From Streptomyces sp. NBC_01591 (GTDB lineage Bacteria; Actinomycetota; Actinomycetes; Streptomycetales; Streptomycetaceae): DNA of 64,000 bases. How positions within the stretch are numbered: position 1 is the first letter of the stretch; the number at the start of each line of letters is the position of its first letter. The stretch is from NCBI RefSeq assembly GCF_035918155.1, contig NZ_CP109328.1:186001-250000 (forward strand), read 5' to 3'. Both the position numbers and the translations under genes were made by a program. The notes below the pieces were generated by a model. The model was given only the letters and a program-made list of their open reading frames with translations, ran no database searches and had not been told where the DNA came from. This document shows positions 17,814 through 25,087 of the stretch, piece after piece.

Positions 17814-19187
17814 GTGACCGTGGACATCACCGCCGAACAGCACCCGCTCGCCTACCTGCTGTCACAGCGCGGGACGACCCACGAGGCGTATCTGTTCCGG
17901 GTGGCCGAGCAGCACCGGCGCATGGGATACGGGCAGATGGGCTACCGCAAGGAGAAGGCGTCCCGGTGGGTCAGCGGCGAGAACGCACCCAACCTCCGCA
18001 CCCAGTTCGCCATGGCCGCACTGGAGAAGATCCCTCCCGAAACAGTTCTGGCCCACGGCTGGCCAGGCTGGCTCTTACTCGCGGTGCCCGACGACCACGC
18101 CATCCTCACCGCCCCGTGGACCACCACGGCGACCGTGCACGCACTGGAGATCGCAGGAGGTCCGATGGACCGCAGGAAGTTCCTGATCACCACATCCGTC
18201 ACCCTCGGCAGCACCGTCGCCCAGTGGTCCGGAGCCACCCCCACAGGCGCATCCCCAACTGGCGGCCGACGCATCGACGACAGCACCCCCGACCGCTTCG
18301 AACGCCGCCTGGACGACCTGCGCCACCTGGACGACCAACTGGGATCCGGGGAGGTCTACGACGCCGCCCGCACCGAACTACGCCTCATCATCAGCGCGCT
18401 CAAGGACGCCTCCTACAGCGAGCGCGTCGGGCGCCGCCTGTTCGGCGCCGCTGCAGAGGCATCCAGGTCAGCCGGCTGGACGGCGTATGACAGTGGCCAG
18501 ATCGCCGCCGCCGAACGCCACTACGTCACTGCCCTGCGGGCCGCCGCGAGCGCGGATGACCCGGTCGTCGGCGCCAACACGCTCGCGTTCTGGGCCATCC
18601 AGCAGTACTCGACCGGCAACCCGCGCGGCGCGATCGACCTCATCGACGCAGCCCTGGCCCAGGCCCCTCGGATCGGCTCCGCCCGCATGACCGCCATGCT
18701 CCACGCCCGAGCCTGCCGGGCCCACGCACGCGCCGGCGACACCCGGGCTGCCGACCGGGCCGCCAACGCGGCCCTGGACACCTACGCGAACGCCGGCCCG
18801 ATGGAAGCGGACCCGGCCTGCGTCTACTGGTTCAACCTCGGCGAAACCCACCAGCTCCTCGGCAGCTCCGCCCTCAATCTCGGCAACCCCCGCCAAGCCC
18901 TCAAGCACTTCCAGGACGCTTCCACCGCCCATCACAGTGAGGGTGAGGCGTACAACGGCGACGAATTCCCGCGCGGGCACGCCATCTACCTCGCACGCCT
19001 CGCGGAGGCCCATCTCGCCCTCGGTGACATCGATGCCGCCGTCGACACCGCCCACACCGCCGTGGCCCGCATGGGCGGTGTCACCTCCGCCCGCGGCACC
19101 AGCACACTGAACGACCTCCGGCAGAAACTCGGACGCCGCCGCGGCGTACCCGTCGTCGCCAACTTCCTCAACTACACCGCCGACTAA
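17814..19187 (+). CDS. TPR-containing transcriptional regulator
   Basis: 457 residues from GTG 17814 (GGGAAG upstream). The N-terminal part is an XRE-like DNA-binding segment (HPLAYLLSQRGTTHEAY, GYRKEKASRWVSGENAPNL). After it come a short twin-arginine-like stretch MDRRKFLITTSVTLGS near residue 120, a hallmark of this Streptomyces regulator family and not an export signal at that position, and then about 300 residues of tetratricopeptide repeats (AASADDPVVGANTLAFWAIQ, AGDTRAADRAANAALDTYAN, LALGDIDAAVDTAHTAVARM). It is divergent from the hydroxylase-led operon and is the likely local regulator through the 10-bp repeats. Confidence 0.8.
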   Translation: MTVDITAEQHPLAYLLSQRGTTHEAYLFRVAEQHRRMGYGQMGYRKEKASRWVSGENAPNLRTQFAMAALEKIPPETVLAHGWPGWLLLAVPDDHAILTAPWTTTATVHALEIAGGPMDRRKFLITTSVTLGSTVAQWSGATPTGASPTGGRRIDDSTPDRFERRLDDLRHLDDQLGSGEVYDAARTELRLIISALKDASYSERVGRRLFGAAAEASRSAGWTAYDSGQIAAAERHYVTALRAAASADDPVVGANTLAFWAIQQYSTGNPRGAIDLIDAALAQAPRIGSARMTAMLHARACRAHARAGDTRAADRAANAALDTYANAGPMEADPACVYWFNLGETHQLLGSSALNLGNPRQALKHFQDASTAHHSEGEAYNGDEFPRGHAIYLARLAEAHLALGDIDAAVDTAHTAVARMGGVTSARGTSTLNDLRQKLGRRRGVPVVANFLNYTAD

Positions 19188-19662
19188 CGGCGTGAGCAGC
19201 CCGTCCGGCTGTGTAGCGGCGGGGAGGGCTTCTGTGAGGCCGTCCAACCGCGTGTAGAGGGCCCGTACGAGTCGGGCACGGTTCTTGGCGCAGCGGGCGG
19301 TGCGCTCCAGCGGTGCGGGCAGGCGTCCGTCGGCTTCGCGGAGGACGACTTCGGCGAGGGCGCCGCGGCCTCGCTTTCGGGCAGTGCGGCGGCGTGACGG
19401 CGCTCGGTGGGTCCTACCCCGCGTGCATCTGTCTCAGGACTCCGTGCGGGGGCGTCGCGACCGGGACCGAGCGCGCTGACTGCCCCGAGCACCGCCTCAC
19501 TCCCACTCAGGCGGTGCACTGGGCGGCCGAGTGTCCCGATAGGAGGTGCTCGTAACCGGCCGGGCCTGGACGATGGCCCCGGCCTGAGGCGGTCAGGCGC
19601 CGTGCTGGGCCATCTTGTGGAGACAGCCGGCCGACAGCCTGAACTGAACAACCGAGGAAACC
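19188..19662 (-). pseudogene. C-terminal remnant of an unknown protein; otherwise non-coding
   Basis: On the minus strand, about 19200-19400 reads RGALAEVVLREADGRLPAP, LERTARCAKNRARLVRALY and TRLDGLTEALPAAT. This is coherent protein sequence without a start in the same frame. Its last 14 codons match the repeat at 12838-12890. Nothing else is recognisable. Confidence 0.35.
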
Positions 19663-19700
19663 GGCGGGGCCGGGAGGTCGAAGACCTTCCCGGCCCCGCC
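19663..19700. terminator. strong hairpin, about 17-bp stem
   Basis: GGCGGGGCCGGGAGGTC, loop GAA, then GACCTTCCCGGCCCCGCC with one bulged base. It could terminate transcription from either side. Confidence 0.6.
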
Positions 19701-19730
19701 GTCACAGTTCGCTGTCGAGCTCTTCAATTA

Positions 19731-20324
19731 ATGGACGCCCTCGTCCGCGCGGCGAAATTCCCCCGGCCAAAGCGGCTGGAGGACTTCGACTTCGACAAGA
19801 ACCCCAACGTCTCCCCGGAAGTCGTCGCCGATCTGAAGTCCACGTCCTGGGTCCGTGAGGGCCGTCCGCTGGTGCTGATCGGTGACTCTGGCACCGGCAA
19901 GTCCCACCTGCTGATCGGGGTCGGTACCGCGATCGCGGAGGCCGGACTGTCCGCCCGTTACATCACCACCCAGGCCCTGGTGAACGAGCTCGCCGAAGCC
20001 GAGGCGGCCAGGCGGCTGTCCTCGCTCATGGCCCGCTACACCAAGGTCGACCTGCTCTGCCTGGACGAGTTTGGCTACGCGAACCTGGACAAGAAGGGCG
20101 CCAAGCTGCTGTTCCAGATCTTCACCGAACGCGAGGAGCGCAAGGCCACCGCGGTCGCCACGAACTCCCCGTTCGCCGAGTGGGACAAGACCTTCGGCGA
20201 CCGCCGGCTCTGCGCGGCCATCGCCGACCGCATTACGTTCCGCTGCACGCTGATCCAGACCGGCACCGAGTCCTACCGCTTCCAGTCCACCGAAGCCGAC
20301 CGCCAGGCCACCGCACGGTCATGA
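19731..20324 (+). pseudogene. istB: IS21-family helper ATPase (IstB), 5'-truncated
   Basis: 197 residues of an IstB-like protein, about 60-70 short of full length at the N-terminus. It has Walker A LIGDSGTGKSHLLIG, Walker B DLLCLDEFGYANLD, sensor/arginine region FTEREERKATAVATNS and FGDRRLCAAIADRITF. The ATG at 19731 sits right after an in-frame TAA. There is no IstA partner nearby, so this is a stranded fragment of an IS21-type element. Confidence 0.8.
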
Positions 20325-20421
20325 GGCTCTCTGAATCCGGCTCTGACCAGACTTGCGTGAAAGCTCAGCCCGGTGACCAACTCCGTTGGTCACCCAGGGA
20401 CCGCGGTTCTAATCTGACGAG

Positions 20422-20916
20422 GTGATGAAACCGGAGGGCAGCCTGGTGCCGCGCCCGAGCGCGCGCGTGGTGTTGCTGGACGACGCCAGTCGGCTACTGC
20501 TGTTCTCTGCCCTGAACAAGGGGGATGGTTCCGTTCGGTGGTTCACCCCTGGAGGCGGACTCAAGCCAGGCGAAAGCCACGAGCAGGCAGCCCTGCGGGA
20601 GTTGCGAGAAGAAACCGGCCTGACGAACCTCTCGCTGGGTCCGGAGATTTGGCGAGGGCGTCCGTGGACAGCGGTCCGGGGCGGCGTCGCTTATGAGGTT
20701 CGCCAGCGCTACTACATGGCCCGGACGCCTGCGTTCCAGGTCGATACCTCGGCTTTCGAGGAGATCGAGAAGGCCGCGATCACCGGGCACCGCTGGTGGA
20801 CCATAGCGGAACTGGCCGCGACCTCGGATGTGCTGCGGCCGGCTGAGCTGCCGAAACTATTGGCGTCCTTGCTGACCGACGGCCCACCGAACCGGCCGAT
20901 CCCCGTAGACGGCTGA
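20422..20916 (+). CDS. Nudix hydrolase
   Basis: 164 residues. The Nudix box is complete (GGGLKPGESHEQAALRELRE then ETGL), with a beta strand before it (RVVLLDDASRLLLFSAL) and the usual WWTIAEL strand after. It hydrolyses a nucleoside diphosphate linked to another moiety. The exact substrate is not predictable. It may start at GTG 20422 or ATG 20425. It stands alone between an IstB fragment and the NLR-like region, so a link to either is unproven. Confidence 0.85.
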   Translation: MMKPEGSLVPRPSARVVLLDDASRLLLFSALNKGDGSVRWFTPGGGLKPGESHEQAALRELREETGLTNLSLGPEIWRGRPWTAVRGGVAYEVRQRYYMARTPAFQVDTSAFEEIEKAAITGHRWWTIAELAATSDVLRPAELPKLLASLLTDGPPNRPIPVDG

Positions 20917-21274
20917 GCGCACGTCCTTAAGCACACCGCCGACCAATAGCCGGCCGAACGCGAGGCCGGGCCCTGCCGAACCGCGCCTGTCAGGGACACG
21001 GACCAGCAGGACCCGGGGCAACCAAACTATCGCCAAACACCTCCGGACCACGGCGGACACTCCACATCCACAGGCGTGATGTCACCCGACAGGGGTGGCT
21101 CCCGAACCCGTTGACGATCATGGACCTGTGTCGGGCCCATCCTCGTCACAGATGGAGCAAAGTGGCTCCCAAACTCGCCGATGCAGTGGCTCCCGTTCAC
21201 CCCGACAAAATCAAGCGCGTACTCGGGAAGCGTTACAGTCGCGCCCTGCGGAAATGTCCTGCCGATCTTCGTGT
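20917..21274. other. non-coding interval
   Basis: No coding sequence, clear hairpin or repeat that I can support. Transcripts from the Nudix gene and from the NLR-like gene converge here. Confidence 0.4.
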
Positions 21275-23821
21275 TCACGAGTGATCGTTATTCGGCGTTG
21301 AATCCGCCCGTCTCCGCTGCCAGAAGGCGAGAAAGTTCCGGGTCTCTAGGGTGTGGGGGTGGTCGGGTCCCAGCACACGCTCCCGGTCGGCCAGCAGAGC
21401 GGCGAACGCGTCGGCGGCCCCAGCCGCATCCCCCGCCTCCCCCAGCCAGTGGGCAAAATTCTGCCGGGCGCTCAGGGTGTGGGGGTGGTCGGGCCCCAGC
21501 ACACGCTGGTCGGCCAGCAGACTGGCGAAGGCTTCCGCGGCCCCAGCCGCATCCCCCGCCTGCCCCCGCCAGTGGGCAACGTTGTACCGGGTCGTCAGGG
21601 TTTCGGGGTGGTCCGGTCCCAGCACACGCTCCTCGTCGGCCAGCAGACCGGCGAAGGCCTCCATGGCCCCAGCCACATCCCCCGCCTCCCCCCGCCAGCG
21701 CGCAAGAAGGCTCCGGGCCCTCAGAGTGCCAGGGTGATCAGGACCCTGCACACGCTCCCAGTCGGCCAGCAGACCGGCGAAGGCCTCCATGGCCCCAGCC
21801 ACATCCCCCGCCTCCCCCCGCCAGCGCGCAAGGTTGTGCCGGGCGTTCAGGGTTTCGGGGTGATCAGGACCCTGCACACGCTCCCGGTCGGCCAGCAGAC
21901 CGGCGAAGGCTTCCACGGCGCCAGCCACATCCCCCGCCTCCCCCCGCCAGTGGGCAAGATTGTGCCGGGCGCTCAGAGTGCTGGGGTGGTCGGGTCGCCG
22001 CACACGCTCCCAGTCGGCCAGCAGACCGGCGAAGGCCTCCATGGCCCCAGCCACATCCCCCGCCTCCCCCCGCCAGAAGGCAAGATTGTGCCGGGCCGTC
22101 AGGGTTTCGGGGTGATCAGGACCCAGGCGGTCGTGGGCGGTGTCCGCCAGGTGTTGGAAGTGGTTGATGGCGGCAGTGACCTGGCCGCTTTCGCCGAGAC
22201 TTTTGCCGGTGCGGTAGAGAACCGGGTGGGCACGGGGGTGCCACAAGGTGTCCTCGGCCTGGCTGGTGAGGGCTTCCGCGTTGGCGCGCAAGGTCCCGGC
22301 AAGAGTGGTATCTCGCTCAACCTGGGGCCAGGCATCGGTCAGGGCGTTGGCAGCGGCGCGGGCGAGCTGTTTGTGTTGGTTTGTCGGCATGGTGTCGCGG
22401 ACGGTGCGTTGGATGAGGTTGTGGACGCGTACTGCCTGGTGTGGGGTGGTGGGGGTGTGGCCGATCAGGCTGAGCCGGTGCAGACACCGGAGCGCGTCGG
22501 CCGCGTCCTGCATGCTGACCTGTGGCCCTCGTCTACGCCTTCGCCAGCGCCCTCTCTTGCTGGGGTGCTGGCCTGGGGTGCGGTGTTTGGTGAGGTATTT
22601 CAGGGCCGGGGGTGCGGTCAGGACGGGGGCGGGGATGCCGTTGGGGTCAAGCATCGCGGCTAGTTGGAGCATGGGGCGTGCCAGACCTGCCGGGCCCAGG
22701 CGGTCGGCGCGTTCGATGGACAGGGACCAGGCTGCGGCGGCTGTGGTGGTGTGGTCGTCGGGAAGTGCGTCAGGTTCGGGCAGGGCGTCCGTGAGTGTGC
22801 GGGCGCGGTCGGTCAGTAGTTGTCGGTAGGTGGCGCAGTCGGTGCCGGTGTCGGTGAGGTAGGCGGCGGCCTGGGCAAGGGCCAGTGGCAGGTGTCCGAG
22901 GTCGGCGGCCAGGGCGGTGAGTTGGCCGGCCAGTTCGTGGCGGTGGTGCGCTGTCAGGGTGGTGGTCAGGTAGGTGGTGGCTTCGTCGGGGGTGAACAGG
23001 CCGATGGTGACCAGTCGTCGGTCGGGGCCAGTGAGGGTGGTGTCGCGTCGGCGGGTGGTGATGAGAGTTCGGCCGGAGGGGTTGGTGGGGGGCCACAGGC
23101 CGCGTAGGTCGGCCGGGTCGGCGAGGTCGTCCAGGACGATCAGCCATCGGCACGGTTGCGTGCTGGGTTTGGGTTCGAGCCAGGCCAGGAACGTCTTCGC
23201 GGCCTGTTCCGGGTCCTGCGGGTCTGCGCCGAGGACCTCGGTGCCGGCCTGTGCGTACCCGGCCACGATCGCCGGGCGGGTGCTGGCGGTGATCCATACC
23301 AGTACGTCGGCCCCGCCGGATTCCCAGGTGGCGCGGGCGTGGTCGGCGGCGAGCTGGGTCTTGCCGACTCCGCCGGTTCCTGTCAGGACCTGGCACAGTA
23401 CCGCCGTGCCTCCGCCGTCGACCGCTGCCCGCAGCTGTTCGGCCTCGGGCCGGTGCTGGAAGGACTGCGCCCGGGGCGGGATCACACCTACCTGGTGCGG
23501 CCAGGATGCCCGTTCCCGCGGGGCGGTTTGCTGCACGACGGTCAGTTCACCGACGTGCCCGCTGATCGCGGTACCGCCTGTGGAGGCGGTGGCGTCCCCG
23601 GTCCGCGATACCTGCACCGGGCCCTGGGGTGGAGGGCCAGCGGGCTCGGGGGCCGGTCCGCGGTAGCCGGTCAGCGCGGTTCCCCCACCGTGGGCCTGGG
23701 CGTCGCCGGTGTCCGTGACCTCCACCGCCCGTGTCGGTACACCGCCCCCTGCCTCGGGACCGGCCTCATCGGGGCTGGTCACATCGGGGCCGGGCGTTGA
23801 GCGGCGCTTCCAGAACCTCAT
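21275..23821 (-). CDS. NLR-like NB-ARC/TPR ATPase with N-terminal signalling motifs (pair A)
   Basis: 848 residues. Order: two copies of a Gly-rich motif (residues 33-53, DTGDAQAHGGGTALTG, and 69-89, RTGDATASTGGTAISG); an NB-ARC ATPase with P-loop GTGGVGKT (148-155), Walker B RWLIVLDDLAD (225-235), LITTRR and LGHLPLALAQAAAYL; a winged-helix/ARM segment; and from about residue 560 six to seven TPR-like 42-residue repeats (DPHETL-type hallmark GPDHPETL). Such STAND proteins sense a ligand through the repeats and oligomerise with ATP. The same motif ends the neighbouring small membrane protein, so activation probably nucleates that partner. A defence or regulated-death role is inference from family and context. 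Confidence 0.85.
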   Translation of the reverse strand: MRFWKRRSTPGPDVTSPDEAGPEAGGGVPTRAVEVTDTGDAQAHGGGTALTGYRGPAPEPAGPPPQGPVQVSRTGDATASTGGTAISGHVGELTVVQQTAPRERASWPHQVGVIPPRAQSFQHRPEAEQLRAAVDGGGTAVLCQVLTGTGGVGKTQLAADHARATWESGGADVLVWITASTRPAIVAGYAQAGTEVLGADPQDPEQAAKTFLAWLEPKPSTQPCRWLIVLDDLADPADLRGLWPPTNPSGRTLITTRRRDTTLTGPDRRLVTIGLFTPDEATTYLTTTLTAHHRHELAGQLTALAADLGHLPLALAQAAAYLTDTGTDCATYRQLLTDRARTLTDALPEPDALPDDHTTTAAAAWSLSIERADRLGPAGLARPMLQLAAMLDPNGIPAPVLTAPPALKYLTKHRTPGQHPSKRGRWRRRRRGPQVSMQDAADALRCLHRLSLIGHTPTTPHQAVRVHNLIQRTVRDTMPTNQHKQLARAAANALTDAWPQVERDTTLAGTLRANAEALTSQAEDTLWHPRAHPVLYRTGKSLGESGQVTAAINHFQHLADTAHDRLGPDHPETLTARHNLAFWRGEAGDVAGAMEAFAGLLADWERVRRPDHPSTLSARHNLAHWRGEAGDVAGAVEAFAGLLADRERVQGPDHPETLNARHNLARWRGEAGDVAGAMEAFAGLLADWERVQGPDHPGTLRARSLLARWRGEAGDVAGAMEAFAGLLADEERVLGPDHPETLTTRYNVAHWRGQAGDAAGAAEAFASLLADQRVLGPDHPHTLSARQNFAHWLGEAGDAAGAADAFAALLADRERVLGPDHPHTLETRNFLAFWQRRRADSTPNNDHS
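21340..22115 (-). repeat. near-identical ~126-bp tandem repeats encoding TPR units
   Basis: Copies start about every 126 bp (for example CCCGCCTCCCCCC at 21681, 21807, 21933 and 22059), with shorter, slightly diverged copies near 21428 and 21552. Each encodes GDVAGAMEAFAGLLADWERV followed by GPDHPETL and a WRGEA junction. Homogeneity at the DNA level implies recent expansion or concerted evolution. Confidence 0.85.
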
Positions 23822-23868
23822 GGCAGAAAGGAGTCTTCCTCTCGTGGATTGCTGCGGGATCCGGGGGG

Positions 23869-24249
23869 TCAGCTGTAGTCGATACCGGTGCCAGCGCTGC
23901 TGCCGGGTCCTTGCGCGGTGGCGTCCCCGGTCCGCTCCGCCTTCGCCGACCCGGTACCCGCGCCGCCGGGGCGCCGTACACCGGTGTGAGCCGTACCGCC
24001 GTCAATTCCGTCGGCCTTCCCAGTATCAACGGCCGAATCCGCCGGCCCCGGAACCGGGGTCGGTGCCGGTGCCGGTGCAGGCGGGCGTTGGAGTAGCGCC
24101 CAGACCAGGGCGGCGATGCCGGTGGCGGCCTGCACCGAGGCGCCGACCAGCTGACCGGTATCAGGGCTGTCCAGCAGCCAGACCAGCGGCGTCGACACCA
24201 CACCGGCCACCCCGACCACCATGACCGTGATCTTCCAACCCCGCGACAT
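23869..24249 (-). CDS. small two-helix membrane protein, putative effector of pair A
   Basis: 126 residues from ATG 24249 with GGAGGGG upstream. There are two membrane helices (about 7-28 and 42-56), a Pro/Ala linker (57-69), then two copies of the motif shared with the downstream ATPase: DTGKADGIDGGTAHTG (75-90) and RTGDATAQGPGSSAGTG (106-122), ending IDYS. It lies 47 bases upstream of the ATPase gene on the same strand, so they form an operon. The layout (membrane domain plus C-terminal motif, cognate NLR with N-terminal motif) suggests a membrane-acting effector triggered by motif templating. This is not shown directly. Confidence 0.7.
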   Translation of the reverse strand: MSRGWKITVMVVGVAGVVSTPLVWLLDSPDTGQLVGASVQAATGIAALVWALLQRPPAPAPAPTPVPGPADSAVDTGKADGIDGGTAHTGVRRPGGAGTGSAKAERTGDATAQGPGSSAGTGIDYS

Positions 24250-24628
24250 GCTCACCCCTCCCCTGTCCACCACCCGACAACGCGTCAGCCCCCAGCGTCA
24301 CGTGAGGCTTTCACTGATAGCAAGCACGCGTGCCCGCCGCCATCGGTTTCAACGACCAGGCCGGCAGTGTGCGGCGCCAGGGCCGGAAGGTCCCCTCGCT
24401 TCGATGCGGCATGGACCTGGTGAATCCGGCTTCCGCCTCGATGTCCCTCAACTGCCTTTCAGCCGGCTGTTGACCTGGCATGGGTCGCTGCGAAGCCGCC
24501 AGGCTGGCGGGCAGCGATGCTTCCCAGTCGGGTTTCGTGCTTGGTTGGGGTGTAGGAGCACTGGGCCGTTACGGTCTCAGTAGAGCTGACGGCGCGTCGG
24601 CTTCTTGATTCTTGAGTCTTGAACTGCT
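24250..24628. promoter_or_regulatory. divergent promoter region between the two NLR-like pairs
   Basis: 379 non-coding bases separate the back-to-back operons. I see no clear operator or repeat. It must hold both promoters. Confidence 0.4.
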
Positions 24629-24634
24629 TTGTCC

Positions 24635-25087
24635 ATGTGGTCTGTTGCGGGAAGGTCGGTGAGCTTTGTGGCTTCGGCGGGGGTGGCGCGGGTGTGGGTG
24701 TGGGTGACGGCGGTGGTGGCGTTTCTGGGGACGGTGGGGCTGGTGTTGGTGGCGGTCCTGGCTGATCTGGATACGGCTGGTCAGGCTGCGAGCGTGGTGG
24801 GTTCGGTGGTCGGGCTGGTGGCGTTGCTGGTGTCGGTGGTCGCGCTGTTTCGTGGTGGTGGATCCGTGGGCGGGCGTCGGGTGCGTGGTGGTCGTGGTGC
24901 GGTTGTGGCCGGTGGTGACATCACGGGCTCGGCGCTCGGGAAGGACTCGAAGGTGACCGGTGCCCGTACTCCGTCGAGGAGGGGTTCCTCGCGGCGGGAC
25001 GGGGATGATGTGCGGGCCGGGCGGGACGGGGTGGCGGCTGGTGGCGACATCACCGACAGTGCCCTGGGTGAGGGAAGCGAGCGGTGA
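24635..25087 (+). CDS. small two-helix membrane protein, putative effector of pair B
   Basis: About 150 residues with two membrane helices (VWVWVTAVVAFLGTVGLVLV and ASVVGSVVGLVALLVSVVAL). A basic linker and two copies of a motif follow: AVVAGGDITGSALGKDSKVT and GVAAGGDITDSALGEGSE, the second at the extreme C-terminus. The same motif appears once at the N-terminus of the next gene. Its stop overlaps that gene's GTG start by four bases. Start codon uncertain: ATG 24635, or GTG 24659 behind GGAAGG. Same design as the pair A membrane protein but with an unrelated motif. Confidence 0.7.
   Translation: MWSVAGRSVSFVASAGVARVWVWVTAVVAFLGTVGLVLVAVLADLDTAGQAASVVGSVVGLVALLVSVVALFRGGGSVGGRRVRGGRGAVVAGGDITGSALGKDSKVTGARTPSRRGSSRRDGDDVRAGRDGVAAGGDITDSALGEGSER

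Noticed and set aside
21350..22110. Regular direct repeats that could be mistaken for a CRISPR array
   Set aside because: Repeats are 126 bp, contiguous and in frame with TPR units of the ATPase; no spacers and no cas genes.
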